Shown here: positions 9,551-20,461 of the stretch, one piece after another
Layout: each line of letters begins with the position of its first letter
How positions within the stretch are numbered: position 1 is the stretch's first letter
Source: Lysobacter auxotrophicus
Lineage (GTDB): Bacteria > Pseudomonadota > Gammaproteobacteria > Xanthomonadales > Xanthomonadaceae
Assembly (NCBI RefSeq): GCF_027924565.1
Contig: NZ_AP027041.1
Coordinates: 4,091,452-4,155,451 of the forward strand
Length of the DNA stretch: 64,000 nt
Reading direction: 5' to 3'
Made by a program: the position numbers and the translations under genes
Notes under the pieces: model-generated
The model's database searches: none
Seen by the model: the letters and a program-made list of their open reading frames with translations, nothing else
Told to the model about the DNA's origin: nothing

Positions 9551-10063
9551 ATGTCCGAAGAAAACGTCAACGGCAATGCCGCGTCCGCCGAAACCAACGG
9601 CCCGGCGTTCACCGTCGAGAAGATCTACGTCAAGGACGTCTCCTTCGAAGTTCCGGGCGGTCCGGCGATCTTCAACGAGCAGGCCCAGCCGCAGCTGCAG
9701 ATGAACCTTAACCAGAGCGTGCAGCGCCTGAACGAGAACGCCTTCGAGGTCGTCCTCGGCATCACCCTGACCTGCTCGGCCAACGAGAAGACCCTGTACG
9801 TGGCCGAAGTGAAGCAGGCCGGCGTGTTCGGCCTGGTCGGCTTCGACGCGCAGACGCTGGACGCGATGCTCGGCACGCATTGCCCGAACGTCCTGTACCC
9901 GTACACGCGCCAGCTGATCAGCGACCTGATCCAGGCCGGCGGCTTCCCGCCGTTCTACCTGCAGCCGATCAACTTCGACGCGCTGTACGCCGAAGGCCTC
10001 CGCCAGCGCGCCGCGCAGCAGCAGTCGGGTCTGGCCGACGCCGAGACCGCCGGCAACGCCTGA
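9551..10063 (+). CDS. secB: Protein-export chaperone SecB
   Basis: Tetrameric cytosolic chaperone that holds preproteins unfolded and hands them to SecA. The 170 residues match the family length. The conserved [30 protein letters not shown] and [20 protein letters not shown] segments are present, with the usual [11 protein letters not shown] tail. The ATG at 9551 is 13 codons before the conserved core; the longer frame from 9494 adds an unrelated stretch. A CATAAT hexamer at about 9505 could be its -10 element. gpsA follows after 13 bp. Confidence 0.95.
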   Translation: MSEENVNGNAASAETNGPAFTVEKIYVKDVSFEVPGGPAIFNEQAQPQLQMNLNQSVQRLNENAFEVVLGITLTCSANEKTLYVAEVKQAGVFGLVGFDAQTLDAMLGTHCPNVLYPYTRQLISDLIQAGGFPPFYLQPINFDALYAEGLRQRAAQQQSGLADAETAGNA

Positions 10064-10076
10064 TCGCGCCCGCGGC

Positions 10077-11105
10077 ATGGAAGCGAACGCACTTCCGAAC
10101 GTCGCGGTCCTCGGCGCGGGCTCCTGGGGCACCGCCCTGGCGGCCCTGATCGCACGGCACGGTCATCCGACCGTGCTGTGGGGTCGCGATGCCGATGGCA
10201 TCGAGGCCATCGAACACCGCCACGAGAACCCGCGCTACCTCCCCGGCATTCCGTTGCCGGCGTCGCTGCGCGCGACCACCGACCTGGTCGCGGCGCTGAA
10301 GGGCGCCGACTTCGTCCTGGTGGTCGTGCCGTCGCACGCCTTCGCCGAAACCCTGCGCAAGCTCGCGCCGCATCGTCCGGCGCACGCCGGCGTGGCGTGG
10401 GCGACGAAGGGCTTCGAACCGGGCAGCGGGCGGTTCCTGCATGAAGTCGCCGAGGACGTGCTCGGTCCCGACGTGCCGCTGGCGGTCGTGACGGGCCCGT
10501 CGTTCGCGAAGGAAGTCGCGCAGGGCCTGCCGACCGCGCTGACGGTGCACGGCAACGACGCCTCGTTCGCGCAGTCCGTCGCCGACGCGCTGCACGGGCC
10601 CGCCTTCCGCGCGTACACCGGCAACGACATGCTCGGCGCCGAACTCGGCGGCGCGATGAAGAACGTGCTCGCGGTCGCCACCGGCGTCGCCGACGGCATG
10701 CAGCTGGGCCTCAACGCCCGCGCGGGGCTCATCACCCGCGGCCTCAACGAGATGCTGCGCCTCAACCATGCGATCGGCGGCAAGGCCGAAACGCTGATGG
10801 GCCTGGCCGGCCTCGGCGATCTGGTGCTCACCTGTACCGGCGACCTGTCGCGCAACCGTCGCCTGGGCCTCGCGCTCGGCCGCGGCCAGTCGATCGAGGA
10901 CGCCGTGCGCGAGATCGGCCAGGTCGTCGAATCGGTGCAGACCGCCGACGAGGTGATGCGCCAGGCGGAGCGTCACGGCATCGAGCTGCCGATCTCCAGC
11001 GCGGTGCAGTCGGTACTGCACGGCGACCTCACGCCGGGCGAGGGCCTCAAGCTTCTGCTCTCGCGCGAACAGAAGCCGGAATATCCGCGCAACCTGTTCG
11101 GCTGA
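10077..11105 (+). CDS. gpsA: Glycerol-3-phosphate dehydrogenase (NAD(P)+)
   Basis: Reduces dihydroxyacetone phosphate to sn-glycerol 3-phosphate, the backbone for phospholipid synthesis. The 342 residues carry the N-terminal nucleotide-binding motif [14 protein letters not shown], the catalytic-lysine region with TGPSFAKE and [11 protein letters not shown], and the substrate-binding GLGDLVLTC segment. It is co-directional with secB (13-bp gap), as in many gammaproteobacteria. A bidirectional terminator follows. Confidence 0.95.
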   Translation: MEANALPNVAVLGAGSWGTALAALIARHGHPTVLWGRDADGIEAIEHRHENPRYLPGIPLPASLRATTDLVAALKGADFVLVVVPSHAFAETLRKLAPHRPAHAGVAWATKGFEPGSGRFLHEVAEDVLGPDVPLAVVTGPSFAKEVAQGLPTALTVHGNDASFAQSVADALHGPAFRAYTGNDMLGAELGGAMKNVLAVATGVADGMQLGLNARAGLITRGLNEMLRLNHAIGGKAETLMGLAGLGDLVLTCTGDLSRNRRLGLALGRGQSIEDAVREIGQVVESVQTADEVMRQAERHGIELPISSAVQSVLHGDLTPGEGLKLLLSREQKPEYPRNLFG

Positions 11106-11126
11106 CGGACGCCCGACGCACCATGG

Positions 11127-11152
11127 AAAAACCCGGCCTCGGCCGGGTTTTT
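11127..11152. terminator. Bidirectional terminator between gpsA and the first Ax21-like gene
   Basis: Arms AAAAACCCGGCC (11127-11138) and GGCCGGGTTTTT (11141-11152) with a two-base loop. The A-run and T-run allow termination on both strands, for gpsA and for the minus-strand barrel gene. Confidence 0.9.
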
Positions 11153-11171
11153 CGTTTCAGCGAAGTCGCGA

Positions 11172-11810
11172 TCAGAAGCTCGCGCGCACGCCGACGCCGA
11201 GCAGCGACGCATCGCCACCGCCTTCGACCTCGGCCACCAGGCCCCAGTTGCGGGTGAGCTTGTACTGGAGGCCGGCGCTCGCGCTGAAGGCGCCGTCGTA
11301 GACGTCGCCGTCGGTGTAGTTGCCTTTCACCCACAGCTCGACGTTGTCGGCGATGAGATGGCGCACGCCGACGGCCACGCGTACGTCGTCGCCTTCCTCC
11401 GCGCCCTGATCGTCGTCCTTGACGTCGATCTTCGTGCGCAGCCAGCTCAGTTCGGCGACCAGGTCGGTGCGCTCGCGCAGATCGTGGTGCCAACCCGCGC
11501 CGAGCACGCCCTGCGACATGTCGACGCTTGCGCTCGCGATTTCCCCACCGCCCATCGGCAGCGAGATGCCCACGTCGTCGTCGCCCTTGCGGTAGGCGCC
11601 GAACACGTGGATCGACGGCGCGACCTCCGCCGAACCTGCGACGTAGAAGCCGCCGGCTTCGATGTCGTCGATCTCCAGGTCCGGCGGCGCCGGCAACTCC
11701 TGGTCGAGCCGGGCGAAACCGGCTTCGATGTACGTGTAGCTGTGGCCGCCGGCGAACGCGGCGAACGGCGCGGCGGCGAGCGCCAGCGCAAGTGCGAGCT
11801 GTTTCTTCAT
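11172..11810 (-). CDS. Ax21-like outer-membrane beta-barrel protein (paralogue 1)
   Basis: A 212-residue small barrel protein. Signal peptide at about 1-20 ending in APFAAFA, then the signature SYTYIEAGF. Alternating hydrophobic and polar strands follow (HVFGAYRKGDDDVG, VAVGVRHLIADNVELWVKG) and the chain ends in GVRASF, a C-terminal aromatic of the kind the BAM complex recognises. It is the most acidic and most divergent of three tandem homologues here. A longer frame to 12656 reads through antisense sequence and is rejected. It begins upstream of its own ATG with 131 bp to the next gene, which carries a terminator, so the three genes look separately transcribed. Confidence 0.8.
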   Translation of the reverse strand: MKKQLALALALAAAPFAAFAGGHSYTYIEAGFARLDQELPAPPDLEIDDIEAGGFYVAGSAEVAPSIHVFGAYRKGDDDVGISLPMGGGEIASASVDMSQGVLGAGWHHDLRERTDLVAELSWLRTKIDVKDDDQGAEEGDDVRVAVGVRHLIADNVELWVKGNYTDGDVYDGAFSASAGLQYKLTRNWGLVAEVEGGGDASLLGVGVRASF

Positions 11811-11892
11811 CCGATCCCCGGAAGATGCGAGCGAACCAGGCCGAACTTTGGCACGAATGGCCACGCGCGGCATGAGGCGGGCATCGCAAACG

Positions 11893-11920
11893 AAAAGACC
11901 CGGCCGGAGCCGGGTCTTTC
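11893..11920 (-). terminator. Terminator of Ax21-like paralogue 2
   Basis: Arms AAAGACCCGGC and GCCGGGTCTTT around CGGA; on the minus strand the T-run follows the stem 22-49 bases after the stop codon of the second barrel gene. Confidence 0.85.
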
Positions 11921-11941
11921 GGGTGCTGCGTGATGCGGCGA

Positions 11942-12598
11942 TCAGAAGCTCGCGCGGACGCCTGCGGTGTAGCGGGTCACGTCGTCGATCACTTCGACTT
12001 CGCCGACCAGGCCCCAGGTCGCGTTGAACTTGTACTGGCCGCCCAGCGTTCCGATGAAGTTGCCGTCGAAATCGCTGCCACCGAGGTAGCCGAGCTTGAT
12101 CCAGCCTTCGGCGTGCTCGTTGCCGCCACGCACGCCGAGCGCCGCACGGCCGCCCTTCTGGTCGATCGTGCCGGATTCCTCTTCGACGAGGTCGCCTTCG
12201 ACCCACGCGCGGATGTCCACTTCGCGCTCGACGCTGACGTACGCCGCCTCGGCGATGAAGTCCACGTTCTCGCCCCACGCCATGTGGTAGCCGACGCCGC
12301 CTTCTGCCTGGGTCAGGTCGTCTTCCAGACGAATCTTCACGTCGGTGATGGGCTCGATCGTCTCGTCGTCCGACGCCTTGGCGTAGGAGCCGAACAGGTA
12401 GAACGACGGGCTGATTTCGAACGAACCCTTGAGGTAGCCGCCCGAGGCGTCGACGTCGCCGAAGTCCTCGAAATTCTCGTTGATCTTCGCCTGGGTGTAG
12501 CCACCCTCGACGTAGGTGTAGCTCAGGCCGTTGTCCGCGGCGGAGGCGGCAAACGGCGCGGCCGCCAGCATGGCAGCCAGAACGAAACGCTTCTTCAT
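11942..12598 (-). CDS. Ax21-like outer-membrane beta-barrel protein (paralogue 2)
   Basis: A 218-residue homologue of its two neighbours. Signal peptide ends APFAASA, followed by NGLSYTYVEGGYTQ. Periodic barrel strands follow (SFYLFGSYAKASDDE, GGVGYHMAWGENVDFIAEAAYV, GQYKFNATWGLVGEVEVID) and the end is GVRASF. It shares the N-terminal pattern with paralogues 1 and 3, but loop regions differ in length and charge. It has its own terminator. The upstream gap to paralogue 3 (193 bp) includes that gene's terminator and a run of AT-rich sequence near 12660-12690 that may hold its promoter. Confidence 0.85.
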   Translation of the reverse strand: MKKRFVLAAMLAAAPFAASAADNGLSYTYVEGGYTQAKINENFEDFGDVDASGGYLKGSFEISPSFYLFGSYAKASDDETIEPITDVKIRLEDDLTQAEGGVGYHMAWGENVDFIAEAAYVSVEREVDIRAWVEGDLVEEESGTIDQKGGRAALGVRGGNEHAEGWIKLGYLGGSDFDGNFIGTLGGQYKFNATWGLVGEVEVIDDVTRYTAGVRASF

Positions 12599-12699
12599 GG
12601 AATCCCCTGATCCTTTTGGTGTTGGTCCCTGACCGCCATTGCAGCGGCTGGCGCACGATAACGTGAAGAAAGCGTTAATTCAATGGTGCTGTCGTTCAC

Positions 12700-12728
12700 A
12701 AAAAGAAGCCCGGCGGGGCCGGGCTTCC
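12700..12728 (-). terminator. Terminator of Ax21-like paralogue 3
   Basis: Stem GAAGCCCGGC / GCCGGGCTTC with the A-run at 12700-12704, giving a T-run after the stem on the minus strand. Confidence 0.88.
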
Positions 12729-12791
12729 AATCACGACATGGGGGAGAGAGAAACGCTGTCGTGGAACGCTTTCGAGCTGTGTCGACTGCGA

Positions 12792-13373
12792 TCAGAAGCT
12801 GATGCGCGGGCCGACGAAGTACTCGGTGTAACCGTCGACGAACTTCACTTCGCCGTTGATGCCCCAGGTCTGGTTGAACTTCACCTGGGCACCGAGGCGG
12901 CCGTAGAACTCGCCGTCGACGCCCTGGTCGTAGTCCTCGTAACCGGCCAGCGCGAAGGCTTCGATGTTCGGGGTCAGCCCGGCGCGCACGCCGGCTTCCA
13001 CGCTCCAGCCGTCGAAATCGAGATCGACCGCCTTGAACTCGGCCTTCTCGTAGGCGACGCGGGTGAGCAGGTCGACGCTGGAGTTGATCTCGTGGTTGTA
13101 GCCAACGCCCACGCGCAGACGATCGAGGTCGCCGCCGTTGTGGTCGAACTCCTGGCTGCTGTAGTTGCCGAACAGGTGGAAGTTCGGCGCGATGGCGCCG
13201 GAACCGCCCACCGACCAGCCGTCCGCGTCCGGCGCGTCGTCGAAGCCGCCGAAGCTGTCGGAACTGGTGCCGACGTAACCGCCTTCGATGTAGTTGTAGG
13301 AGACGTTGTCGGCCGCCGACGCGGCAAACGGCAGCGCGGCGAGCAGGGTCAGGGCAAGCAGGGAACGCTTCAT
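12792..13373 (-). CDS. Ax21-like outer-membrane protein (closest to Xanthomonas Ax21; paralogue 3)
   Basis: A 193-residue protein with the signal peptide LLAALPFAASA and mature start ADNVSYNYIEGGYV. DADGWSVGGSGAIAPNFHLFG, GVGYNHEINSSVDLLTRV and YGRLGAQVKFNQTWGINGE follow, and the end is VGPRISF. This arrangement is the hallmark of the Ax21 family: outer-membrane barrels found in outer-membrane vesicles of xanthomonads. The earlier claim that Ax21 is the rice XA21 elicitor and a quorum signal was retracted, so no such role is assigned. It is divergent from queF across 232 bp. Confidence 0.88.
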   Translation of the reverse strand: MKRSLLALTLLAALPFAASAADNVSYNYIEGGYVGTSSDSFGGFDDAPDADGWSVGGSGAIAPNFHLFGNYSSQEFDHNGGDLDRLRVGVGYNHEINSSVDLLTRVAYEKAEFKAVDLDFDGWSVEAGVRAGLTPNIEAFALAGYEDYDQGVDGEFYGRLGAQVKFNQTWGINGEVKFVDGYTEYFVGPRISF

Positions 13374-13591
13374 AAGGTCTCAGCCTCTTTATTAGTTGTC
13401 CGGCGCCTGTTGGGGGACATGCGAGTGGCGCCGGTGCCGAGGAGTATCCGGAGCTAACCGAAATTTAACCTGAATACTGTACCGACCCGTGCAGGAACTT
13501 GGATTCGGCGTGACGGTCCAGGCGCTCGATCGGCAAGGTGCGACGCCCGATCGCATCGCGCGCGTGCCGCGAAGGCAAGCGGGAATGCGCC

Positions 13592-13599
13592 TGTAAAAT
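13592..13599 (+). promoter_or_regulatory. Likely -10 element of queF giving a leaderless transcript
   Basis: TGTAAAAT ends six bases before the queF ATG. With normal spacing, transcription would begin at or near the A of the start codon. No Shine-Dalgarno sequence is seen between it and the ATG. Confidence 0.5.
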
Positions 13600-13605
13600 C
13601 GCCGC

Positions 13606-14427
13606 ATGACCCACGACCTCCCCCTCGGCCGTCACGTCGACTACCCCCGCGAGTACGACGCGAGCCTGCTGTTCCCCATCGCCCGTTCGCTGGGCCGCGA
13701 CCACATCGGCATCGCCGCCGGCGCCCTGCCCTTCATCGGCGTGGATCGCTGGAACGCCTACGAACTGAGCTGGCTCGACAGCCGCGGCAAGCCGCGCGTC
13801 GGCACCGCGACGATCACCGTGCCGGCCACCTCGCCGAACCTGGTCGAATCCAAGTCGCTCAAGCTCTACCTCAACTCGTTCAATGCCGCGCGGTTCGCGT
13901 CCGATGCCGACGTGCGCGCGCGCATCGCCGACGACCTCACGCGTGTCGCCGGCGCGCCGGTCGACGTCGAGTTCGGACTGCCTCCCATCGACGAGGCGGC
14001 GCCCGACAACGCGGTGCTCGACTGCATCGATTCGCTCGAGGTCGACATCGACGACTACGGTCCGCCGAACGCGGAGCATCTTTCGGCCGACGCGTCGCGC
14101 GTGGTCACCGAGACGCTCACCAGTTCGCTGCTCAAGTCGAACTGTCCGGTGACCGGGCAGCCGGACTGGGCGCGCATCGTGATCGACTACCACGGGCCGA
14201 AGCTCGATCGCGCCGGCCTGCTGCGCTACCTGGTGTCGTTCCGCGACCACGCCGAGTTCCACGAGCAATGCGTCGAACGCGTGTTCGTCGACCTCATCGC
14301 GCGCACCGGCGCGCAGCGTTTGTCGGTGGAAGCGCGCTACACGCGCCGCGGTGGACTCGACATCAATCCGTGGCGCGCGACGCCCGGCATCGTGCGTCCG
14401 GCGCCGGGTCGCGACGAACGGCAGTAA
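13606..14427 (+). CDS. queF: NADPH-dependent 7-cyano-7-deazaguanine reductase
   Basis: Reduces preQ0 to preQ1 in queuosine biosynthesis. The 273 residues are the long, two-domain (YqcD-like) form, close to the 282 of E. coli. Cys180 in [10 protein letters not shown] forms the covalent thioimide with preQ0 and Asp187 is the catalytic acid. The [12 protein letters not shown] motif at 81-92 is the NADPH/substrate signature. C-terminal arginines and glycines in [15 protein letters not shown] are typical. Other queuosine genes are not in the window. Confidence 0.95.
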   Translation: MTHDLPLGRHVDYPREYDASLLFPIARSLGRDHIGIAAGALPFIGVDRWNAYELSWLDSRGKPRVGTATITVPATSPNLVESKSLKLYLNSFNAARFASDADVRARIADDLTRVAGAPVDVEFGLPPIDEAAPDNAVLDCIDSLEVDIDDYGPPNAEHLSADASRVVTETLTSSLLKSNCPVTGQPDWARIVIDYHGPKLDRAGLLRYLVSFRDHAEFHEQCVERVFVDLIARTGAQRLSVEARYTRRGGLDINPWRATPGIVRPAPGRDERQ

Positions 14428-14521
14428 GGGTCGCGTCAACGTCGCTTTTTCTGCCCGCCCTGTTACCTACCCTTAACAGGGCGCGTGCCATCGTGCCTCC
14501 GCCAACGCAGGAGACACCCCC

Positions 14522-14833
14522 GTGACGACACCGGACAAGAAGGCCGACTTCTCCGACGTGCAAAGCAACGTCGAAAGCACGGAGCAGATCAAGCCGGATT
14601 TCAGCGACGTCCAGTCCACGATCAGTTCCACCGAACAGATCGAATCGGCGACGGCCGGTGAAGCGCGCAGCTACACCGTGCAGAAGGGCGACACGCTGTC
14701 GCACATCGCCAAGCAGTTCTACGGCAAGGCCGGACAGTGGCACGCGATCTTCGACGCGAACCGCGACCAGCTCGATGATCCCGACCGCATCCAGCCCGGC
14801 CAGGTGCTGCGCATTCCGCCCGCGGGCGAATGA
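14522..14833 (+). CDS. Small LysM-domain protein
   Basis: A 103-residue protein without signal peptide. One LysM domain spans about 50-98 (YTVQKGDTLSHIAKQFYG ... IQPGQVLRIP). The N-terminal part holds an imperfect duplication of about 17 residues, each copy starting DFSDVQS and ending STEQI. Cytosolic LysM proteins of this size resemble the C-terminal part of E. coli YgaU/Kbp, which has an extra BON domain missing here; that link is only an analogy. The start is GTG at 14522, preceded by AGGAGACACCCCC. A lipoprotein gene follows after 43 bp. Confidence 0.8.
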   Translation: MTTPDKKADFSDVQSNVESTEQIKPDFSDVQSTISSTEQIESATAGEARSYTVQKGDTLSHIAKQFYGKAGQWHAIFDANRDQLDDPDRIQPGQVLRIPPAGE

Positions 14834-14876
14834 GCCACCTCACCCCTTGCCACTGCCCATTCCAGGAGATGTCCCG

Positions 14877-15380
14877 ATGATGATCCGTAACCGCCTCGCC
14901 ACTGCCCTCGCGGCCGCGCTGCTCGCCTCGGTCGCGCTGGTCGGCTGCAAGAAGAAGGAAGAAACCGTCGCCACCAGCACGCCGCCGGCGACGACCGAAC
15001 CGGCCGCTCCGGCTCCGGCCCCGGCGCCCGCCCCGGCCGCAACGGTGTCGGTCACCACGGTCGACCTTGGCCCCACCGTCGGTCCCGACAAGAAGGTCAC
15101 CGCGCCGACCGCGACGTTCAAGCCCAGCGACACGATCAACGCCTCCGTCGGCACGACGACGTCCGATCCGGCATCGGCCGTGTCGGCCAAGCTCGGCGCG
15201 AAGTGGACCTTCCAGGACGGCCAGACCGTGAAGGAAGACACCGCCGACATCAACTTCGCCGGCCCGGGCCAGACCGTCTTCAGCATCAACAGCCCGAAGG
15301 GTTTCCCGACCGGCAAGTACAAGCTCGAGGTCTTGCTCGACGGCGCCGTCGTGCAGACGCGCGACTTCGAGGTGAAGTAA
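14877..15380 (+). CDS. Lipoprotein with Ala/Pro linker and C-terminal beta domain
   Basis: A 167-residue predicted lipoprotein: a signal sequence ends in the lipobox LVGC at about residue 22, then KKKEE. A low-complexity Ala-Pro-Thr linker (about 33-58) spans from the membrane, and a strand-rich C-terminal domain follows (KLGAKWTFQDGQTV, SINSPKGFPTGKYKLEV). The C-terminal pattern resembles small immunoglobulin-like or transport-associated domains; the function is unknown. AGGAG lies eight bases before the first of two consecutive ATG codons (14877). A strong terminator follows. Confidence 0.82.
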   Translation: MMIRNRLATALAAALLASVALVGCKKKEETVATSTPPATTEPAAPAPAPAPAPAATVSVTTVDLGPTVGPDKKVTAPTATFKPSDTINASVGTTTSDPASAVSAKLGAKWTFQDGQTVKEDTADINFAGPGQTVFSINSPKGFPTGKYKLEVLLDGAVVQTRDFEVK

Positions 15381-15415
15381 CCGTCTCTCTCCCCCACCGG
15401 ATGGTGGGCAAGCAT

Positions 15416-15447
15416 GGGCGCGGCTCCCCACCGCGCCCTTTTTTTAT
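15416..15447 (+). terminator. Rho-independent terminator
   Basis: Arms GGGCGCGG (15416-15423) and CCGCGCCC (15431-15438) followed by seven or more T residues, ending the LysM/lipoprotein transcript. Confidence 0.9.
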
Positions 15448-15492
15448 GCGCGTTTTATGCGCGTGTCTCTCATGTGCGCGTTCCGGGCGCGA

Positions 15493-15909
15493 TCAACGCG
15501 CCGGCAGCACGCCGTCGACGTAATACCAGCGCCCGTCTTCGCGAACGAAGCGGCTGATCTCGTGCAACCGGAACGCCGAGCCGCCGCCGACGCGGTACCG
15601 CGCCACGAATTCCACCGTCGCATGGTCCGCGTCGATCGGCGTGTGGCGCTTCACGTCCAGGCCGAGCCATTTCGTCGTCGCCGTGTCGGCCAGGTCCAGG
15701 TCCTGCGGGCGCGTGTCCGGATGCCAGCTTGCGAGCACGTACGCCGTGTCGCACCGCACGTAGGCGCTGTAGCGCGAACGCATCAGCGCTAGCGCATCCG
15801 GCGCGGGCGCGCCGCCGTGCAGCGGGCCGCAGCACTGGCCGTAGGGGCATCCGCGACCGCAGGGACAGGCGGCGGAAGCGGCGATGGGGGCGGGCGGGCT
15901 CGGGTTCAT
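15493..15909 (-). CDS. YchJ family protein (UPF0225) with N-terminal SEC-C-type cysteine motif
   Basis: A 138-residue protein. The N terminus carries CPCGRGCPYGQCC, a zinc-binding cysteine cluster of the SEC-C type. It is followed by the YchJ/NTF2-like domain: LMRSRYSAYVRCDTAYVLASWHP near 40-65 and a C-terminal EDGRWYYVDG. The function of YchJ is unknown. The gene is divergent from a UPF0149/SEC-C gene only 68 bp away, so the two share one promoter region and the same kind of zinc motif. Confidence 0.88.
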   Translation of the reverse strand: MNPSPPAPIAASAACPCGRGCPYGQCCGPLHGGAPAPDALALMRSRYSAYVRCDTAYVLASWHPDTRPQDLDLADTATTKWLGLDVKRHTPIDADHATVEFVARYRVGGGSAFRLHEISRFVREDGRWYYVDGVLPAR

Positions 15910-15977
15910 GCACGAATTCTCGGCGAGGCGACCCCACTGCGACTACCATGACGCGCCCCCGCGAAGCATGAGCCGCC

Positions 15978-16691
<714 letters not shown>

Positions 16692-16892
16692 GCCCGCCAT
16701 ACCGTCGCGTGCGGTAGTCCGGCGCACGCGACGCGGGTCGCAGCGTTGCGCCCGCGCGCTTTGCCGCACTGCATCGAAACCGCGACAATGCCACGTTGCG
16801 CGCCCCGCGCTCTCCCGAGCGGGCGCGCGCGTCGAACAGGCCGCCGGCGCCATGCCGCGACGAGCCGCGCACCCGCCCACGTCTTCCGCTAG

Positions 16893-19133
<2,241 letters not shown>

Positions 19134-19142
19134 GCTTCTGCT

Positions 19143-19168
19143 CCCTCCCCTGCGAATGCAGGGGAGGG
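19143..19168. terminator. Hairpin after icd
   Basis: Arms CCCTCCCCTGC (19143-19153) and GCAGGGGAGGG (19158-19168) with a GAAT loop, 10 bases after the icd stop. The sequence belongs to the pyrimidine-rich hairpin family also seen at 21847, 24089 and 33011. Confidence 0.7.
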
Positions 19169-19221
19169 TTGGGGAGGGGTGAAGTAGCGCCCAGTGGTGT
19201 CTGATTCGAGCTTGACGGGCT

Positions 19222-19254
19222 CCCCGGGTGCGCTCCGCTTACCCGGGCTACAAA
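19222..19254. repeat. Single GTAG-type REP copy
   Basis: CCCCGGGTGCGCTCCGCTTA followed by CCCGGGCTAC, a solitary inverted copy of the GTAG hairpin family, between icd and the small lipoprotein gene. Confidence 0.8.
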
Positions 19255-19270
19255 AGCTACAAAGCCAGGG

Positions 19271-19642
19271 TCAGCGTGCGGCTTCCGCCACCCCGCAACC
19301 CGCTGCCGCCGCACCATCACGCTCGCTCACGCACAGACGGAAATCGCGCAGCCCCGCGATCTGCCGCGTATCGCCATCGGCGACGGCGAAGCGCCGGATC
19401 GGCGTCGTCAGGCAGCGCGCGTCCTTCGCATCCGCCGCCGAACAATCGCGCGGAAACAACGTGTAGTAGCACTGCCCGCTCGCACTGCGCAGGCATTCGA
19501 ACCGCGCCACGCCAGCCTCGACCACCGCGCGGCTTTCCAGCGCGTTGCCGCCGTCGCTCACGATGCGGTCGACGAACGTGCTCCTGCCCACGTCGCAACC
19601 GAACAGCGACAGCACGAAATACAGCAGGGCCTGGAACTTCAT
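19271..19642 (-). CDS. Small cysteine-containing probable lipoprotein
   Basis: A 123-residue protein of unknown function. A short hydrophobic N terminus ends in LFGC at residue 16, a possible lipobox; otherwise it is a signal anchor. The mature part contains several cysteines spread as if for disulfides (FECL, GQCYYTLFPRDCSA, ARCLT, FRLCVS). No domain is recognised. It lies 48 bp upstream of the response-regulator gene's stop-side neighbour in opposite order, that is, after the regulator on the minus strand, and could be the last gene of that operon. Confidence 0.65.
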   Translation of the reverse strand: MKFQALLYFVLSLFGCDVGRSTFVDRIVSDGGNALESRAVVEAGVARFECLRSASGQCYYTLFPRDCSAADAKDARCLTTPIRRFAVADGDTRQIAGLRDFRLCVSERDGAAAAGCGVAEAAR

Positions 19643-19690
19643 GGTGCACCTCGCAGATGGAATGGCGATCCGTTGCCGGAAGCGTCGGTG

Positions 19691-20461
19691 TTACATGTGG
19701 CGGAACAGCGCCATGAACGGCGCGCTGACGGGCAGCGTCTCCGGACGCGATTTCAGGCGCACCGTGCCGCGCCCGGTGTCGTCGCGCACGATGCCGGCGA
19801 TCGCCTTCAGGTTGACGATGGTCGAGCGGTGGATCTGCTTGAACGTCGTCGGATCCAGCACGCCCAGCAGTTCGCGGATCGGCGTGCGCAGCAGCGCCTC
19901 GCCTTCGGCGGTGACGACGGTGGTGTACTTGTTGTCGGCGCGGAAGTAGGCCACTTCATCGACCAGGATCAACCGCGTCTCGCGCCCGGCGCTGGCGGTG
20001 ATCCAGGTCAGCGGAGGCGACGCGGCGGCGGCCGGCCTGGCACCGAGGCGTGACAGCAGGTCGGCCAGCACCGCCGCGTCGTTGTTGCCCGTGCGCGCCT
20101 TCAGGCGCTCCACCGTCGTGGCGAGGCGCGCGGCGGTGATCGGCTTGAGCAGGTAATCGACCGCGCCGCGCTCGAAGGCGTCGATCGCGTACTGATCGTA
20201 CGCGGTGACGAACACGATCTGCGTGCGCGGCGACACCTGCGCGGCGGCGGCGGCGACTTCCAGCCCGGTGATGCCGGGCATGCGGATGTCGAGGAACGCC
20301 ACCGTCGGCGTGTGTTCGGCGAGCGCTTCCAGCGCGCTCGCGCCGTCCTCGCATTCGGCGAGTATCTGCAGTTCCGGCCACGCCTCGCGCACCTGCTTGA
20401 CCAGCGATTCGCGCAGCAGCGTTTCGTCTTCGGCGACGATGCAGGTGAAGGTGTCAGACAT
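19691..20461 (-). CDS. LytTR-family response regulator
   Basis: A 256-residue transcription factor. The receiver domain spans about 1-120, with acidic residues EDE at 11-13, phosphoacceptor Asp58 in FLDIRMPG and Lys in YLLKPI. A LytTR DNA-binding domain follows (about 150-255) with FRADNKYTTVV, LLRTPIRELLGVL and FKQIHRSTIVNLKAI. LytTR regulators bind imperfect direct repeats upstream of targets. Its start overlaps the end of the sensor kinase gene by 8 bp, so the two form one operon and presumably a cognate pair. Confidence 0.92.
   Translation of the reverse strand: MSDTFTCIVAEDETLLRESLVKQVREAWPELQILAECEDGASALEALAEHTPTVAFLDIRMPGITGLEVAAAAAQVSPRTQIVFVTAYDQYAIDAFERGAVDYLLKPITAARLATTVERLKARTGNNDAAVLADLLSRLGARPAAAASPPLTWITASAGRETRLILVDEVAYFRADNKYTTVVTAEGEALLRTPIRELLGVLDPTTFKQIHRSTIVNLKAIAGIVRDDTGRGTVRLKSRPETLPVSAPFMALFRHM

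Noticed and set aside
11172..12656. A 494-residue minus-strand frame fusing two barrel genes
   Set aside because: The N-terminal 280 residues are out-of-frame shadow of paralogue 2; paralogue 1 has its own signal peptide and start at 11810.
12792..13373. Assigning the XA21 elicitor or quorum-sensing role to the Ax21-like protein
   Set aside because: Those claims were retracted in the literature; only the outer-membrane barrel assignment is kept.
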